Notes under the pieces: model-generated | Told to the model about the DNA's origin: nothing | The model's database searches: none | Seen by the model: the letters and a program-made list of their open reading frames with translations, nothing else | Assembly (NCBI GenBank): GCA_017415765.1 | Contig: JAFQED010000063.1 | Location: 1 to 38,077, forward strand | Origin: Desulfovibrio sp. | GTDB lineage: Bacteria; Desulfobacterota; Desulfovibrionia; Desulfovibrionales; Desulfovibrionaceae | Reading direction: 5' to 3' | Length of the DNA: 38,077 nt | Position numbers and translations under genes: made by a program | Shown: piece after piece, positions 25,549-34,189 of the stretch | Position numbering within the stretch: the stretch's first letter is position 1 | Layout: every line of letters starts with the position of its first letter

Positions 25549-26982
25549 ATGGCAGAGTATGAAGCCGTCATCGGCCTTGAGGTCCATGTACAACTGGCAA
25601 CGGCCTCCAAGCTGTTCTGTTCCTGCTCCACACGCTTTGGGCAGCCGCCCAACGTCAATGTGTGCGAGGTGTGTGCCGGTATGCCGGGGGCATTGCCCGT
25701 ACCCAACCGTCAGGCCATCCATTATGCCGCCCTTGTGGGCATGGCAACGGATTGCCAGATCAATACGCGGTCCATTTTTGCCCGCAAAAACTACTTTTAT
25801 CCCGACCTGCCCGCTGGCTACCAGATCTCGCAGTTTGACCTGCCCATCTGCGAGCACGGGCATCTGGACATCGTGGTGGACGGGCAGGAAAAACGCATCG
25901 GCATCACCCGCATCCATATGGAAAATGACGCCGGCAAGAACATCCACGCCCAGGGAGAAAACGCCAGCTATGTTGACCTGAACCGTGCCGGGACCCCGCT
26001 GGTGGAAATAGTGTCCGAGCCGGATATGCGCTCGGCCGCCGAAGCCGTGGCCTATCTCAAAACCCTGTATGGCATCGTGACCTATCTCGGCGTTTGTGAC
26101 GGCAATATGGAAGAAGGCAGCTTCCGCTGTGATGCCAATGTGTCCCTGCGCCGCAAGGGGGCTACTGCCTTTGGCACACGCACGGAGCTGAAGAACCTCA
26201 ATTCCTTCCGCAATGTGCAGCGGGCCATCGAGTACGAGATCGCCCGTCAGCAGGATGTACTGGATGACGGCGAGGCCGTGGTGCAGGAAACACGCCTCTA
26301 CGATGCCAACAAGAATATCACGGCCTCCATGCGCAGTAAGGAGGAGGCCCACGACTACCGCTACTTCCCCGACCCGGACATCCTGCCGGTAGTCATTTCT
26401 GATGCGGATCTGGCCGCCTGGCGGGCCGAATTGCCCGAACTGCCACAGGCCCGCGCGGCCCGTTTTACAGCCATGACGGGCCTGCCTGAAGCAGAGGTGG
26501 AAGTGCTGGTGCAAAGCCGGGCCCTGGCCGACTTTTTTGAGGCAGCCGCCCAGAAGGCCGATGCCCGCAAGGTGGCCAGCTATATGCTTGGGGCCTTGTT
26601 GCGGGAATGTAATGCCCGCAATATCCCCACGGGGGATCCATCCGCCTGGGCCATGACGCCGGATGCCCTGGCCGAGCTGGTCAACATTGTGGACAAGGGC
26701 CTGATCAGTGCCAAGATCGCCAATGATATTTTTGGAGAACTGCTGCTGAGCGGGGCCAGCCCCGAAGCCTATGTGAAGGAAAAGGGCCTTGTGCAGATCT
26801 CTGACAGCTCTGCCCTGGAAAGCGCGGTGGACGAGGTGCTGGCCGCCAACCCCGCAGAGGTGGAAGCCTATCGCGGCGGCAAGACCAAGCTGATCAGCTT
26901 CTTTGTGGGGCAGGTCATGCGGGCCACCAGGGGCAAGGCCAATCCCGCCCTGGTCAATGAATTGCTGGCCAAAAAGCTGTAG
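25549..26982 (+). CDS. gatB: Aspartyl/glutamyl-tRNA(Asn/Gln) amidotransferase subunit B
   Basis: GatB is the tRNA-binding kinase subunit of GatCAB, which converts Glu-tRNA(Gln) or Asp-tRNA(Asn) to the amidated form. The start [12 protein letters not shown], the four-Cys zinc site (FCSC...[11 protein letters not shown]), [34 protein letters not shown], and the [16 protein letters not shown] segment are all present. The C-terminal YqeY-like domain covers about the last 150 residues. Length is 477. ATG 25549 fits homology better than ATG 25537, which would have its GGAG touching the start. gatA and gatC are not in the window. Confidence 0.97.
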   Translation: MAEYEAVIGLEVHVQLATASKLFCSCSTRFGQPPNVNVCEVCAGMPGALPVPNRQAIHYAALVGMATDCQINTRSIFARKNYFYPDLPAGYQISQFDLPICEHGHLDIVVDGQEKRIGITRIHMENDAGKNIHAQGENASYVDLNRAGTPLVEIVSEPDMRSAAEAVAYLKTLYGIVTYLGVCDGNMEEGSFRCDANVSLRRKGATAFGTRTELKNLNSFRNVQRAIEYEIARQQDVLDDGEAVVQETRLYDANKNITASMRSKEEAHDYRYFPDPDILPVVISDADLAAWRAELPELPQARAARFTAMTGLPEAEVEVLVQSRALADFFEAAAQKADARKVASYMLGALLRECNARNIPTGDPSAWAMTPDALAELVNIVDKGLISAKIANDIFGELLLSGASPEAYVKEKGLVQISDSSALESAVDEVLAANPAEVEAYRGGKTKLISFFVGQVMRATRGKANPALVNELLAKKL

Positions 26983-27010
26983 AGAACGCCAACAAGCAGA
27001 AAAGCAGAAA

Positions 27011-27032
27011 GGGAAGCCCGAACGGGCTTCCC
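27011..27032. terminator. Hairpin after gatB
   Basis: GGGAAGCCCG and CGGGCTTCCC pair perfectly (10 bases). There is no T-tract, and a second hairpin follows. Confidence 0.6.
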
Positions 27033-27043
27033 CTGGTGTACGC

Positions 27044-27076
27044 AGAAAGACCGCCGGTATCGCCGGTGGTCTTTCT
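27044..27076. terminator. Bidirectional terminator between gatB and the malic enzyme
   Basis: AGAAAGACC and GGTCTTTCT close a stem with an inner CCGG/CCGG helix. It lies in the 105-base gap between the convergent stops (26982 and 27088) and is symmetric, with T-rich and A-rich flanks. Confidence 0.75.
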
Positions 27077-27087
27077 ATTCCTGTCAG

Positions 27088-28347
27088 CTACGCCTTGCTC
27101 TGCCTGGCAAGCCGCTGGCGCAGGTTTTCCGCCACGGTCTCCGGGGCCACCTGCACGCGAGCTATGCCGCTTTCCATGGCGGCACGGGCCGTTGCCGCAG
27201 CCACTGCCGGGGCTACTGCCGGGTCAAGGGAAGAGGGGATGATCTTTTCCGGCCCAAGTTCGTCCGGCCTGACCAGATCGGCCAGGGCCTGAGCTGCGGC
27301 TATCTTCATGGCATCGTTGATGTCTGTGGCGCGCACGTCCAACGCCCCACGGAAGATGCCGGGGAAGGCCAGCACGTTGTTGATCTGGTTGGGGCAGTCC
27401 GAACGCCCGGTGGCCACGACCCTGGCCCCGGCGGTATGGGCGCGGGAGATGGGCCAGATCTCCGGGATAGGGTTGGCCTGGGCAAAGACCACCGGATCCT
27501 TGGCCATGCTGCCGATCATGGCTTCTGTCAGCGTATCCGGGGCTGACACACCTATAAAGACATCCGCCCCCCGGATGGCCTCGGCCAGCGGGCCCTTGAC
27601 CTTGTCAGGATTGGTACGCCGGGCGATCTCTTCCTTGTAGGGGTTCATGCCCTCGGCCCGGCCATCCCAGATGGCCCCACGGGTGTCGCACATGATGACA
27701 TTTTGCAGCCCCACGGCCATGAGCAGCTTGATGATGGCAATGCCCGCTGCCCCTGCGCCACTGGTCACCACGGTAATGTCCGAGAGCTTCTTGCCCACCA
27801 CCCGAAGGGCGTTGACAAGGCCGGCCAGTGTCACCACGGCCGTACCGTGCTGGTCGTCATGGAAAATCGGCCCCTGGAAGACGCCGTTTTTCTTGAGGCT
27901 GTCCTCAATGACAAAACATTCCGGGGCCTTGATGTCCTCAAGGTTGACGCCGCCAAAGGTGGGGGCCAGCATCTCCACCAGCTCCACGATCTTGGCGCAA
28001 TCCTTGCTGTTGACGCAGACAGGAAAGGCATCCACATCCCCAAAGGTTTTGAAAAGCAGGGATTTCCCCTCCATGACCGGCATGGCTGCCCCTGCGCCGA
28101 TGTCGCCCAGGCCCAGCACCGCCGTACCGTTGGAAACCACACAAACAAGGTTGGAATGGTTGGTATAGGTATCCAGCAGGGCCGGATCCTTGTGGATCTC
28201 CATGCAGGGTTCGGCCACACCGGGCGAATAGGCCAGCGTCAGGTCATCGTTATCGCGCACGGGCACCTTGACGCGCACCTCGATTTTGCCCTGATAGTCC
28301 TTGTGCATGGCAAGGGCTTCTTCTCGCAGATTTTTGATACGGGACAT
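27088..28347 (-). CDS. Malic enzyme (malate dehydrogenase, oxaloacetate-decarboxylating)
   Basis: Converts malate to pyruvate and CO2 with NAD(P) reduction. Typical features are LAYSPGVAEPC, VVSNGTAVLGLGDIGA, the EGKSLLFKTFGDVDAFPV segment, the GIFHDDQHGTA-type metal site (IFHDDQHGTA, Asp ligands), and the Rossmann TSGAGAAGIA. At 419 residues it is the short form without a phosphotransacetylase domain. ATG 28347 has AAGGGGGG upstream; the frame extends seven codons beyond. Cofactor preference cannot be read confidently. Convergent with gatB; monocistronic. Confidence 0.95.
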   Translation of the reverse strand: MSRIKNLREEALAMHKDYQGKIEVRVKVPVRDNDDLTLAYSPGVAEPCMEIHKDPALLDTYTNHSNLVCVVSNGTAVLGLGDIGAGAAMPVMEGKSLLFKTFGDVDAFPVCVNSKDCAKIVELVEMLAPTFGGVNLEDIKAPECFVIEDSLKKNGVFQGPIFHDDQHGTAVVTLAGLVNALRVVGKKLSDITVVTSGAGAAGIAIIKLLMAVGLQNVIMCDTRGAIWDGRAEGMNPYKEEIARRTNPDKVKGPLAEAIRGADVFIGVSAPDTLTEAMIGSMAKDPVVFAQANPIPEIWPISRAHTAGARVVATGRSDCPNQINNVLAFPGIFRGALDVRATDINDAMKIAAAQALADLVRPDELGPEKIIPSSLDPAVAPAVAAATARAAMESGIARVQVAPETVAENLRQRLARQSKA

Positions 28348-28368
28348 GGTTCCCCCCTTTGTTCTCAA

Positions 28369-28535
28369 TGTTTGGCCCTGATGGGCAGCCCCATCAGTAT
28401 GGCGCAGAGCCGCTGCAAGGGCAAATCCTTTCTGCCCTGCGGCTGGGGTAATCGCATGAAGGAGGAGGTATTAAAAGGTTTAGATATTTTCTAAAATAGG
28501 CTATTTCCTTCTCGCGGAGGTAGCCAATGGGGAGC
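28369..28535. other. Malic enzyme leader region with hairpins
   Basis: No gene is found. CTGATGGG and CCCATCAG (28378-28397) form an 8-pair hairpin close to the start codon of the malic enzyme, and a longer imperfect stem (AGCCGC...GCGGCT enclosing AGGGC/GCCCT) lies at about 28407-28448. An AT-rich patch near 28470-28510 probably contains the promoter, but no convincing -35/-10 pair is seen. Structured leaders can be regulatory; no known riboswitch is recognised. Confidence 0.4.
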
Positions 28536-28557
28536 GTTTCAATCAAAAAATGCTCTA
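28536..28557 (-). repeat. Remnant of the hairpin repeat found at 37890-38077
   Basis: Read on the minus strand, TAGAGCATTTT, three bases, then GATTGAAAC matches the first bases of the element at the right edge of the window (TAGAGCATTTTCCGATTGAAAC). Only this arm is present here, directly downstream of the tRNA-Pro terminator. Confidence 0.6.
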
Positions 28558-28591
28558 AAAAAGAAAGCACTTACGAAATTATCGCAAGTGC
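28557..28591 (-). terminator. Terminator of tRNA-Pro
   Basis: GCACTTGCG and CGTAAGTGC pair with one wobble on the minus strand, followed by TTTCTTTTTT. Confidence 0.88.
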
Positions 28592-28601
28592 CTGAAACTA
28601 C

Positions 28602-28678
28602 TGGTCGGAGCGAAAGGATTTGAACCTTCGACCCCCTGCTCCCAAAGCAGGTGCGCTACCAAACTGCGCCACGCTCCG
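28602..28678 (-). tRNA. tRNA-Pro (TGG)
   Basis: A full cloverleaf: acceptor CGGAGCG/CGCTCCG, D-arm with GCGCAGTTTGGTAGCGC, anticodon loop TTTGGGA (anticodon TGG), T-loop GGTTCAAATCC, discriminator A, and an encoded CCA (28602-28604). Length is 77 with CCA. Confidence 0.97.
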
Positions 28679-28680
28679 AT

Positions 28681-28714
28681 AAAAAGCCCCGCGCCGTGGC
28701 TTGTGGGCGCGGGG
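28681..28714 (-). terminator. Terminator between tRNA-His and tRNA-Pro
   Basis: On the minus strand CCCCGCGCC and GGCGCGGGG pair perfectly, followed by C and five T. It would end tRNA-His before tRNA-Pro, so Pro expression needs read-through or another start. Confidence 0.85.
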
Positions 28715-28723
28715 AAAATCTGG

Positions 28724-28800
28724 TGGGGCGAAAGATGGGACTTGAACCCACGGCCACCTGGGCCACAACCAGGTGCTCTACCAACTGAGCTACTTCCGCC
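28724..28800 (-). tRNA. tRNA-His (GTG)
   Basis: Acceptor GCGGAAG/CTTTCGC with an extra encoded G at -1 opposite C73, the His identity element. D-arm GCTCAGTTGGTAGAGC, anticodon loop TTGTGGC (anticodon GTG), T-arm GGGTTCAAGTCC, and encoded CCA. Confidence 0.97.
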
Positions 28801-28811
28801 ACAGAAAATTT

Positions 28812-28840
28812 TCTATACGCTGCTTTTAGAGAGTTGGCAA
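28812..28840 (-). promoter_or_regulatory. Promoter of the tRNA-His/tRNA-Pro unit
   Basis: TTGCCA (28835-28840), 17 bases, then TATAGA (28812-28817) on the minus strand, placing the start a few bases before tRNA-His. Confidence 0.65.
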
Positions 28841-28856
28841 GTAAATTTTACTAGCT

Positions 28857-28885
28857 GGCTGTAATCAGAGCCGCGCTCTACAGCC
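28857..28885 (-). terminator. Hairpin overlapping the cheZ stop
   Basis: GGCTGTA and TACAGCC pair, enclosing GAGC/GCTC, on the minus strand. The stem begins within the cheZ stop codon. The T-tract is weak. Confidence 0.5.
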
Positions 28886-29531
28886 CCAGCTGGGCCAACA
28901 TATCGTCAATGGCTCCCTGAGAAATGCCGTCCTTGGACGGGCCCTTGAGGCGTGAGCCCACTTGTCGATTCTGGCGGAAGTCCTCCACGGCCTTGCTGGC
29001 CTCGGCCTTCAGTGTTGCTGCGTCCTTGGCCGGATCTTTATCTGCCGCATCCATGATCAGGCCGGAGGAGACATACAGCTCCACCACGCTGTCCTCGATC
29101 TTGCTCAAGGCCTGCATGACACGTTTGATGCGTTGGCCGGTGATGTCCTGAAAGCTCAGGGCCGTGAGCAGATTGGTCAGGTCATCACCCAGGCTGCGGT
29201 TGATGGCAGCCAACCGCTCCAAATGTGCTGCGGCTGCTGCCCCTCCCGGCTGCCCAGCCAGGCCTTCGTGCAGGGCCTGAAGACAGGCCGCGCTTTCGCT
29301 TTGCAAGTCAAGCTGACGTTCCACCACTTCCATGATGTCCATGGCTGCACTTTCCGTGGCCTTGAGCACCTCGTCCAGATCATCGGAAGCCTCGTGGAAA
29401 AGGGCATCTGTGGCAGCGGGGGTGGCCTGTTCGCCCGATGCCGTGGAAATTTGCTGGTAGATGACCTTCAGGCCCTGCCGCATATCGTTGCTGAGCTGCC
29501 TGAAGACTGTAGTATCCTGCTGGTCAGACAT
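28878..29531 (-). CDS. cheZ: CheZ-family protein phosphatase
   Basis: CheZ removes phosphate from CheY-P in chemotaxis. The catalytic helix carries the FQDITGQRIKRVM sequence, matching the Asp and Gln of E. coli CheZ (FQDLTGQVIKR). The C-terminal QGAIDDMLAQLGL matches the CheY-binding tail after a flexible linker. Length is 217. The start is ATG 29531; a GTG four codons upstream lacks good spacing. It lies directly after the CpoB-like gene, which is odd for chemotaxis; cheA/cheY are not in the window. Confidence 0.85.
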   Translation of the reverse strand: MSDQQDTTVFRQLSNDMRQGLKVIYQQISTASGEQATPAATDALFHEASDDLDEVLKATESAAMDIMEVVERQLDLQSESAACLQALHEGLAGQPGGAAAAAHLERLAAINRSLGDDLTNLLTALSFQDITGQRIKRVMQALSKIEDSVVELYVSSGLIMDAADKDPAKDAATLKAEASKAVEDFRQNRQVGSRLKGPSKDGISQGAIDDMLAQLGL

Positions 29532-29545
29532 GGTATCTTGCACCC

Positions 29546-30442
29546 TTACGTGTTGGTCTTCAGGAAGGACTTGGCCCGTGCAGCCTCAGGCGAAGACGGG
29601 AACTTGCGGATCAGTTCCTGCAAGCGGGCCTTGGCAGCAGCCTTCTGATTCAGCTTGCTGAAGCTGATGCCCTGCTTGAGATAGGCCCCCGGTGCGCGTG
29701 AGGACTTGGGATGATTTTTGATGATGGTGTCATAGCCAAGGGCGGCATCCGCAAACTGGTTGCGCTGGAAGTAACATTCGGCCAGATAGAACTGGGCATC
29801 CGGCAAAAGATTGTGCGTGGGATAATTTTTCAGGAAGTCGGCAAAGGAGCGTTGGGCCTCATCGTATTTGCGGGCATTGTAGGCATTGACCCCAGCATCA
29901 AACAGGGCCAGCGACATGTCCTTTTGCGGGGCTTGCAAAACAGGCTGGGGCGTGGGCTGCCCCCACGTGCCTTCGCCGGGGCCTTGTACGTTTGTCCCTG
30001 GCTGGGCCATGGACGGGGCCTGTACCGTGCCTGTGGCAGCCGGTGCAAAGGGGGCTGCCGCAGGATTGGCAGGGATACTGGCGGGATAGGCCGTGGGCAC
30101 AACAGGCATGGGGTCACCCAGGCCAAGATCAAGGGCCATGCTGCGTTCTACCTGACGCAGGGCATTGTCGTGCGTGCTGACACGGTTTGCCAGTGCCCGC
30201 GCCCCGCCAATGTTTTGCAGGTCGTCAAGCTGCCCCCGGATGGTGTTCAGCTCCTGCCGCATGGCCTGGAGCTGGTTCCAAGTATCGGCCTGCGAAGGCT
30301 GCAACTGCTTGAGCTGGGCTTCATGCCGTTGCACCTGCTGTTCAAGGTTCAGGGTATTGCTGCCGCTGGAACCGCTGGAAACACAGGCCCCCAGCAGGGC
30401 GCAGCACAGGGCCAGAATCGGCATATGAACAAAAGTTTTCAT
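29546..30442 (-). CDS. cpoB: CpoB/YbgF-like outer-membrane-associated TPR lipoprotein
   Basis: A 298-residue exported lipoprotein: signal sequence with lipobox LLGAC, Cys20. Next is a coiled-coil (residues ~32-100), a Pro/Ala-rich linker (~105-175), and three C-terminal TPRs (FDAGVNAYNARKYDEAQRSFADFL, then AECYFQRNQFADAALGYDTII, then GISFSKLNQKAAAKARLQELI). This is the CpoB (YbgF) layout that coordinates peptidoglycan synthesis with Tol/Pal. E. coli CpoB is soluble periplasmic, whereas this one is lipidated, so detail differs. tol/pal genes are not adjacent. Start ATG 30442. Confidence 0.88.
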   Translation of the reverse strand: MKTFVHMPILALCCALLGACVSSGSSGSNTLNLEQQVQRHEAQLKQLQPSQADTWNQLQAMRQELNTIRGQLDDLQNIGGARALANRVSTHDNALRQVERSMALDLGLGDPMPVVPTAYPASIPANPAAAPFAPAATGTVQAPSMAQPGTNVQGPGEGTWGQPTPQPVLQAPQKDMSLALFDAGVNAYNARKYDEAQRSFADFLKNYPTHNLLPDAQFYLAECYFQRNQFADAALGYDTIIKNHPKSSRAPGAYLKQGISFSKLNQKAAAKARLQELIRKFPSSPEAARAKSFLKTNT

Positions 30443-30443
30443 C

Positions 30444-30662
30444 TCAGCCTCTTGCCTGTTTTTGGATTTTGGACAGAGCCTTGCGGCGGCCCGTCACGAT
30501 ATAGATGATGCCGCCCAGCACTGGCACAAAAACCACCAGCACCAGCCAAAGGGCGCGCTGTTGCGGGTTTTCAAACTCGTGTGCCCAGATATGCCAGATG
30601 CTCCAGAAAGTGGGGAGCATGGGCAGCAGGGCCACCAGAAGATGCCACCATTCAAAGCTCAT
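30444..30662 (-). CDS. Small PLDc_N-domain membrane protein
   Basis: A 72-residue membrane protein with two hydrophobic helices (LLVALLPMLPTFW and ALWLVLVVFVPVLGGIIYIV) separated by a polar loop, ending in a basic tail (GRRKALSKIQKQ). The pattern matches the PLDc_N domain, normally at the N-terminus of cardiolipin synthases; here it stands alone, as in many free-standing homologues. ATG 30662 overlaps the lspA stop (TAATG) and has GGGAG upstream. It is two bases from the CpoB gene, so the genes are co-transcribed from ileS. Function unknown. Confidence 0.82.
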   Translation of the reverse strand: MSFEWWHLLVALLPMLPTFWSIWHIWAHEFENPQQRALWLVLVVFVPVLGGIIYIVTGRRKALSKIQKQARG

Positions 30663-31159
30663 TACTGTTTCTCCCGTGCGGGCTGGTTGCGTCCCTGTCG
30701 CCAGGCAGCCAGACAGGCCAGACCTGCCCCCAGGCAAATGCCCATATCGGCCACATTGAAGGCTGGCCAGTGCCACGCCCCCCAGTAAAAGTCCAGAAAA
30801 TCCACCACCGCCCGAAAGCGCAGCCTGTCCACAAGGTTGCCCAGCGCACCACCCAGCACCAGCCCCAGCCCACTGAACAGCCAGGTATCATGCTGCGAAC
30901 TGCGCACGATGCTCACAATGGCCCAGACGGCCACAAGAGTGGCCAGCAAAAACAGCCAGAACTGCCACTCAATGTCAGAGCGGTTCAAAAAGCCAAAGGC
31001 CGCCCCCCGGTTGCGGATGTTGACCAGGTCAAAAAAACCGGGGATGATCTGCACCGGGCGGTATTCTGGAATGTGGCCCATGACCCACCATTTGCTGGTT
31101 TGATCCAGCACTATGGTCAGCAGGGCCAGCCCGCCGGTAAGGGCGTAGCGTCGCTTCAT
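30662..31159 (-). CDS. lspA: Lipoprotein signal peptidase (signal peptidase II)
   Basis: LspA cleaves the signal of diacylglyceryl-prolipoproteins in the inner membrane. It has four membrane helices and both catalytic Asp motifs: [11 protein letters not shown] (Asp) with VVDFLDF and the second in [10 protein letters not shown]. The upstream [12 protein letters not shown] matches the conserved N..G.AFG box. Length is 165. It overlaps ileS by four bases, a common arrangement. The CpoB-like lipoprotein downstream would be a substrate. Confidence 0.96.
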   Translation of the reverse strand: MKRRYALTGGLALLTIVLDQTSKWWVMGHIPEYRPVQIIPGFFDLVNIRNRGAAFGFLNRSDIEWQFWLFLLATLVAVWAIVSIVRSSQHDTWLFSGLGLVLGGALGNLVDRLRFRAVVDFLDFYWGAWHWPAFNVADMGICLGAGLACLAAWRQGRNQPAREKQ

Positions 31160-33993
31160 GCCTGCCCTTCATCTCCGGGGGCAGGATGATCCCGCAGCAC
31201 GGCCGCACAGCGCGGGCAGAGTGTGGGATGGGCCGCATCGCCACCCAGCTCCGTGCTGTATATCCAGCAGCGTTCACATTTTTCACCCTGAGCTTTTTCT
31301 ACCAGCAGAGCAAGGCCGGGCACTTCGGCATCGCGCACGGCAGTTCCCGGCGCAGCGTCCAGCGGGGCCAGCACAAGCTGGGAGACAAGGCAAAATTCGC
31401 GCAAGTCCGTACCAAGGCTGTCCAGCCGTTCACGCAGGTCGTCTGCCAGCCAGAGGGTGATGCGCGTGTCCAGCGCATGCCCCACCACGCCTTCCCGCCG
31501 CAGTGGCTCGATGGCACGGGTCACGGCTGCGCGGATGTTCATGAGCACGTTCCAGTCATCGCGCTGATGGTCGGGCAAAAGCAAATCATGTCCGTCCAGC
31601 GGGGGCAGGGCAAAGACCGTGGGTACGTCCTCGCGCAGGGCCGCCGGGATGTGCTTTTGCACTTCCTCGGCGGTAAAGGAAAGCACCGGGGCCATATCGC
31701 GCAGGAGCAGCCGCACTATCTGCCAGATGGCCGTCTGGGCCGAGCGGCGTTCGCGGCTGGCCGGGGCCGAGGCGTAGAGGCGGTCCTTGAGAATATCGAG
31801 ATACAGTGCCGAAAGGTCTGTCACGCAATAGTTGTAGAGGCTGTGATAGACCTTGTGGAATTCAAAGTCTGTATAGGCCTGCTGCACTCGCTGATGCACA
31901 CGGGCTGCCGTGTCCAGCGCAAAGCGGTCAAGGGGCAGCAGCTCGTCCACGGGCAGCAGGTCAGCCGTCGTCAGGTCAGGGATATTGCCCAGCAGATAGC
32001 GGAAGGTGTTGCGGATGCGGCGGTAGGCATCCACAAGGCGGTTCAGTATCTGATCAGAAATACGGATGTCTTCGCGGTATTCCACCGAGGAGACCCAGAG
32101 CCGCACGATTTCTGCCCCGAATTTTTCAATCAGCTCCTGCGGGGCAATGACGTTGCCAATGGACTTGGACATCTTGCGGCCTTCGCCGTCCACCACATAG
32201 CCGTGGGTCAGCACAGCGCGATAGGGGGGCTGTTGCCGCGTACCCATGCTGATAAGCAGTGAGCTGTGGAACCAGCCCCGGTGCTGATCCGAGCCTTCAA
32301 GGTAGAGATCCGCCGGGGCAGAAAGCTCTGGCCGGGCTTCCAGCACAGCGGCAAAACTGCTGCCGGAATCAAACCAGACATCAAGGATGTCGGTTTCCTT
32401 TTTCCAGTGGCTGCCGCCGCAGTGCGGGCAGCTCAGGCCCTGCGGGACAACATCTTCCAGCGTGCTTTCATACCAGTAGTCGCAGCCAGTGGGGTGAGCG
32501 GCAATCTTGTCGCAGATACCACGCATCCAGGCAGGGTCGTTCCAGGCTTCGCCGCAGTCTTCACAACGCAAGGCAAGGATGGGTACACCCCATTGACGCT
32601 GACGCGAGATGCACCAATCGGGCCGGAATTCGATCATATTATGGATGCGCTCACGGCCCCAGGCGGGTATCCAGCGCACGTCACTGTCAATGGCTGCAAG
32701 GGCTTTCTGCCGCAGGTCGTTGCTGTCCATGCTGATGAACCACTGCGGGGTGGCCCGGAAGATGACCGGATTCTTGCAACGCCAGCAATGCGGGTAGGAG
32801 TGGCTGATTTTGGACTGATGCAGCAGCCTGCCCCGCTCTTCCAGGGTTTCGATGACCCTGGGGTTGGCCTCGGTGATGGTCAGACCGGCAAACAGCTCCA
32901 CCGTGGGCAAAAAGCGACCGGCATCGTCCAGCGGCGAATAGATCTCAAGGCCGTACTTCAGGCCCACTTCGTAGTCTTCGCGGCCATGCCCCGGCGCGGT
33001 GTGGACGCAGCCCGTGCCTGTTTCCAGCGTTACATGGCCACCCAGCGTCATCAGGGAGTCACGCTCATAAAAGGGATGGCGGGCCATCAGACCTTCCAAC
33101 TGTGCGCCAGTCGCCGTGCCCAGGGTTTGGACATCCTGCCAGCCAAAGAGTTTGGCGCAGGCTTCCAGGCGTTCTGCCGCAAGGATATACTGCGCGCCAT
33201 TGGCCTCTGCAAGCACATAGGAAAATTCTGGATGCAGGCAAACCGCCATATTGTCGGGCAGGGTCCAGGGCGTGGTCGTCCAGATGACCACATGGGCGCG
33301 GGCCGGGTCTGCCGCTGCAAAAATGTCTTTCAGGCGCGGGTCTGGCAGGGGAAAGGCCACATGGATGGAGGGGGAAACATGGTCGTAGTACTCCACCTCT
33401 GCCTCGGCCAGTGCCGTATGGCAGGAACAGCACCAGTAGATGGGCTTGCGGGCGCGCATCACGCTGCCCTTTTCCACAAAGGCGGCCAGCTCACGGGCGG
33501 TGGCGGCCTCGTAAGCCGGGGTCATGCTCAGATAGGGATCTTCCCAGTCGCCCAGTACCCCCAGCCGCTTGAACTCCTTGCGCTGCACGTCGATCCACTT
33601 GCTGGCGTAGTCCCGGCAGAGCTTGCGAACCACATGGGGGGGCAACTCCTTCTTTTTGGCCTTCAGCTCCTGCTCCACCTTATGCTCGATGGGCAGACCG
33701 TGGCAGTCCCAGCCGGGAACATAGCGGGCGGCCTGGCCCTGCATATTGCGCGACTTGATGACCATATCCTTGAGGATCTTGTTCAGGGCCGTACCCATAT
33801 GGATATGACCGTTGGCGTAGGGGGGGCCATCGTGCAGCATGTAGCTGCCCTTGCTGCCAGATGCGTCTGTCATAAGGCGGGCCGCCCCGATCTCATCCCA
33901 GAACTTGAGGGTTTCTGGTTCTCGCTGGGCGAGATTGGCCTTCATGGGAAAATTGGTCGTGGGAAGATTCAGGGTTTTTTTATAGTCGCTCAT
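31156..33993 (-). CDS. ileS: Isoleucyl-tRNA synthetase
   Basis: IleS charges tRNA-Ile and edits mischarged Val. Class I motifs: HIGH as [15 protein letters not shown] near residue 66, and KMSKS as [14 protein letters not shown]. The CP1 editing domain is present ([12 protein letters not shown]). A C-terminal zinc finger CERCW...CPRC is seen, placing it in the bacterial type (IleS1). Length 945 is standard. Start ATG 33993; a divergent promoter region lies upstream. A TTGACT at about 34071-34076 on the minus strand may be its -35, with a weak -10. Confidence 0.98.
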   Translation of the reverse strand: MSDYKKTLNLPTTNFPMKANLAQREPETLKFWDEIGAARLMTDASGSKGSYMLHDGPPYANGHIHMGTALNKILKDMVIKSRNMQGQAARYVPGWDCHGLPIEHKVEQELKAKKKELPPHVVRKLCRDYASKWIDVQRKEFKRLGVLGDWEDPYLSMTPAYEAATARELAAFVEKGSVMRARKPIYWCCSCHTALAEAEVEYYDHVSPSIHVAFPLPDPRLKDIFAAADPARAHVVIWTTTPWTLPDNMAVCLHPEFSYVLAEANGAQYILAAERLEACAKLFGWQDVQTLGTATGAQLEGLMARHPFYERDSLMTLGGHVTLETGTGCVHTAPGHGREDYEVGLKYGLEIYSPLDDAGRFLPTVELFAGLTITEANPRVIETLEERGRLLHQSKISHSYPHCWRCKNPVIFRATPQWFISMDSNDLRQKALAAIDSDVRWIPAWGRERIHNMIEFRPDWCISRQRQWGVPILALRCEDCGEAWNDPAWMRGICDKIAAHPTGCDYWYESTLEDVVPQGLSCPHCGGSHWKKETDILDVWFDSGSSFAAVLEARPELSAPADLYLEGSDQHRGWFHSSLLISMGTRQQPPYRAVLTHGYVVDGEGRKMSKSIGNVIAPQELIEKFGAEIVRLWVSSVEYREDIRISDQILNRLVDAYRRIRNTFRYLLGNIPDLTTADLLPVDELLPLDRFALDTAARVHQRVQQAYTDFEFHKVYHSLYNYCVTDLSALYLDILKDRLYASAPASRERRSAQTAIWQIVRLLLRDMAPVLSFTAEEVQKHIPAALREDVPTVFALPPLDGHDLLLPDHQRDDWNVLMNIRAAVTRAIEPLRREGVVGHALDTRITLWLADDLRERLDSLGTDLREFCLVSQLVLAPLDAAPGTAVRDAEVPGLALLVEKAQGEKCERCWIYSTELGGDAAHPTLCPRCAAVLRDHPAPGDEGQA

Positions 33994-34128
33994 GCCGTCT
34001 CCCGACTGCTCTGCCCGCCTTGCTGCGGATGAAGAAAAATCGCTTTAGTGTGGGCAAAGAGCGTTGCAAAGTCAAGAAGTGCGTTTGGTCCGCGCAGGCT
34101 GAAGGCTACGGAAAGCCCATACCCACTC

Positions 34129-34157
34129 TTGGCAAGCGGGCTTCCCCGACGTATAAT
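34129..34157 (+). promoter_or_regulatory. Promoter of the pepA operon
   Basis: TTGGCA (34129-34134), 17 bases, then a perfect TATAAT (34152-34157). The start would be about 34164. AAGGAG at 34176-34181 is the ribosome-binding site. Confidence 0.75.
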
Positions 34158-34189
34158 ATAGTGTTCAAGACTGATAAGGAGCTTCCCCA

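Noticed and set aside
32266-34032. 588-codon plus-strand frame opposite ileS
   Set aside because: Antisense to conserved ileS codons; composition of the product is unlike real proteins (Gln/His/Gly rich).
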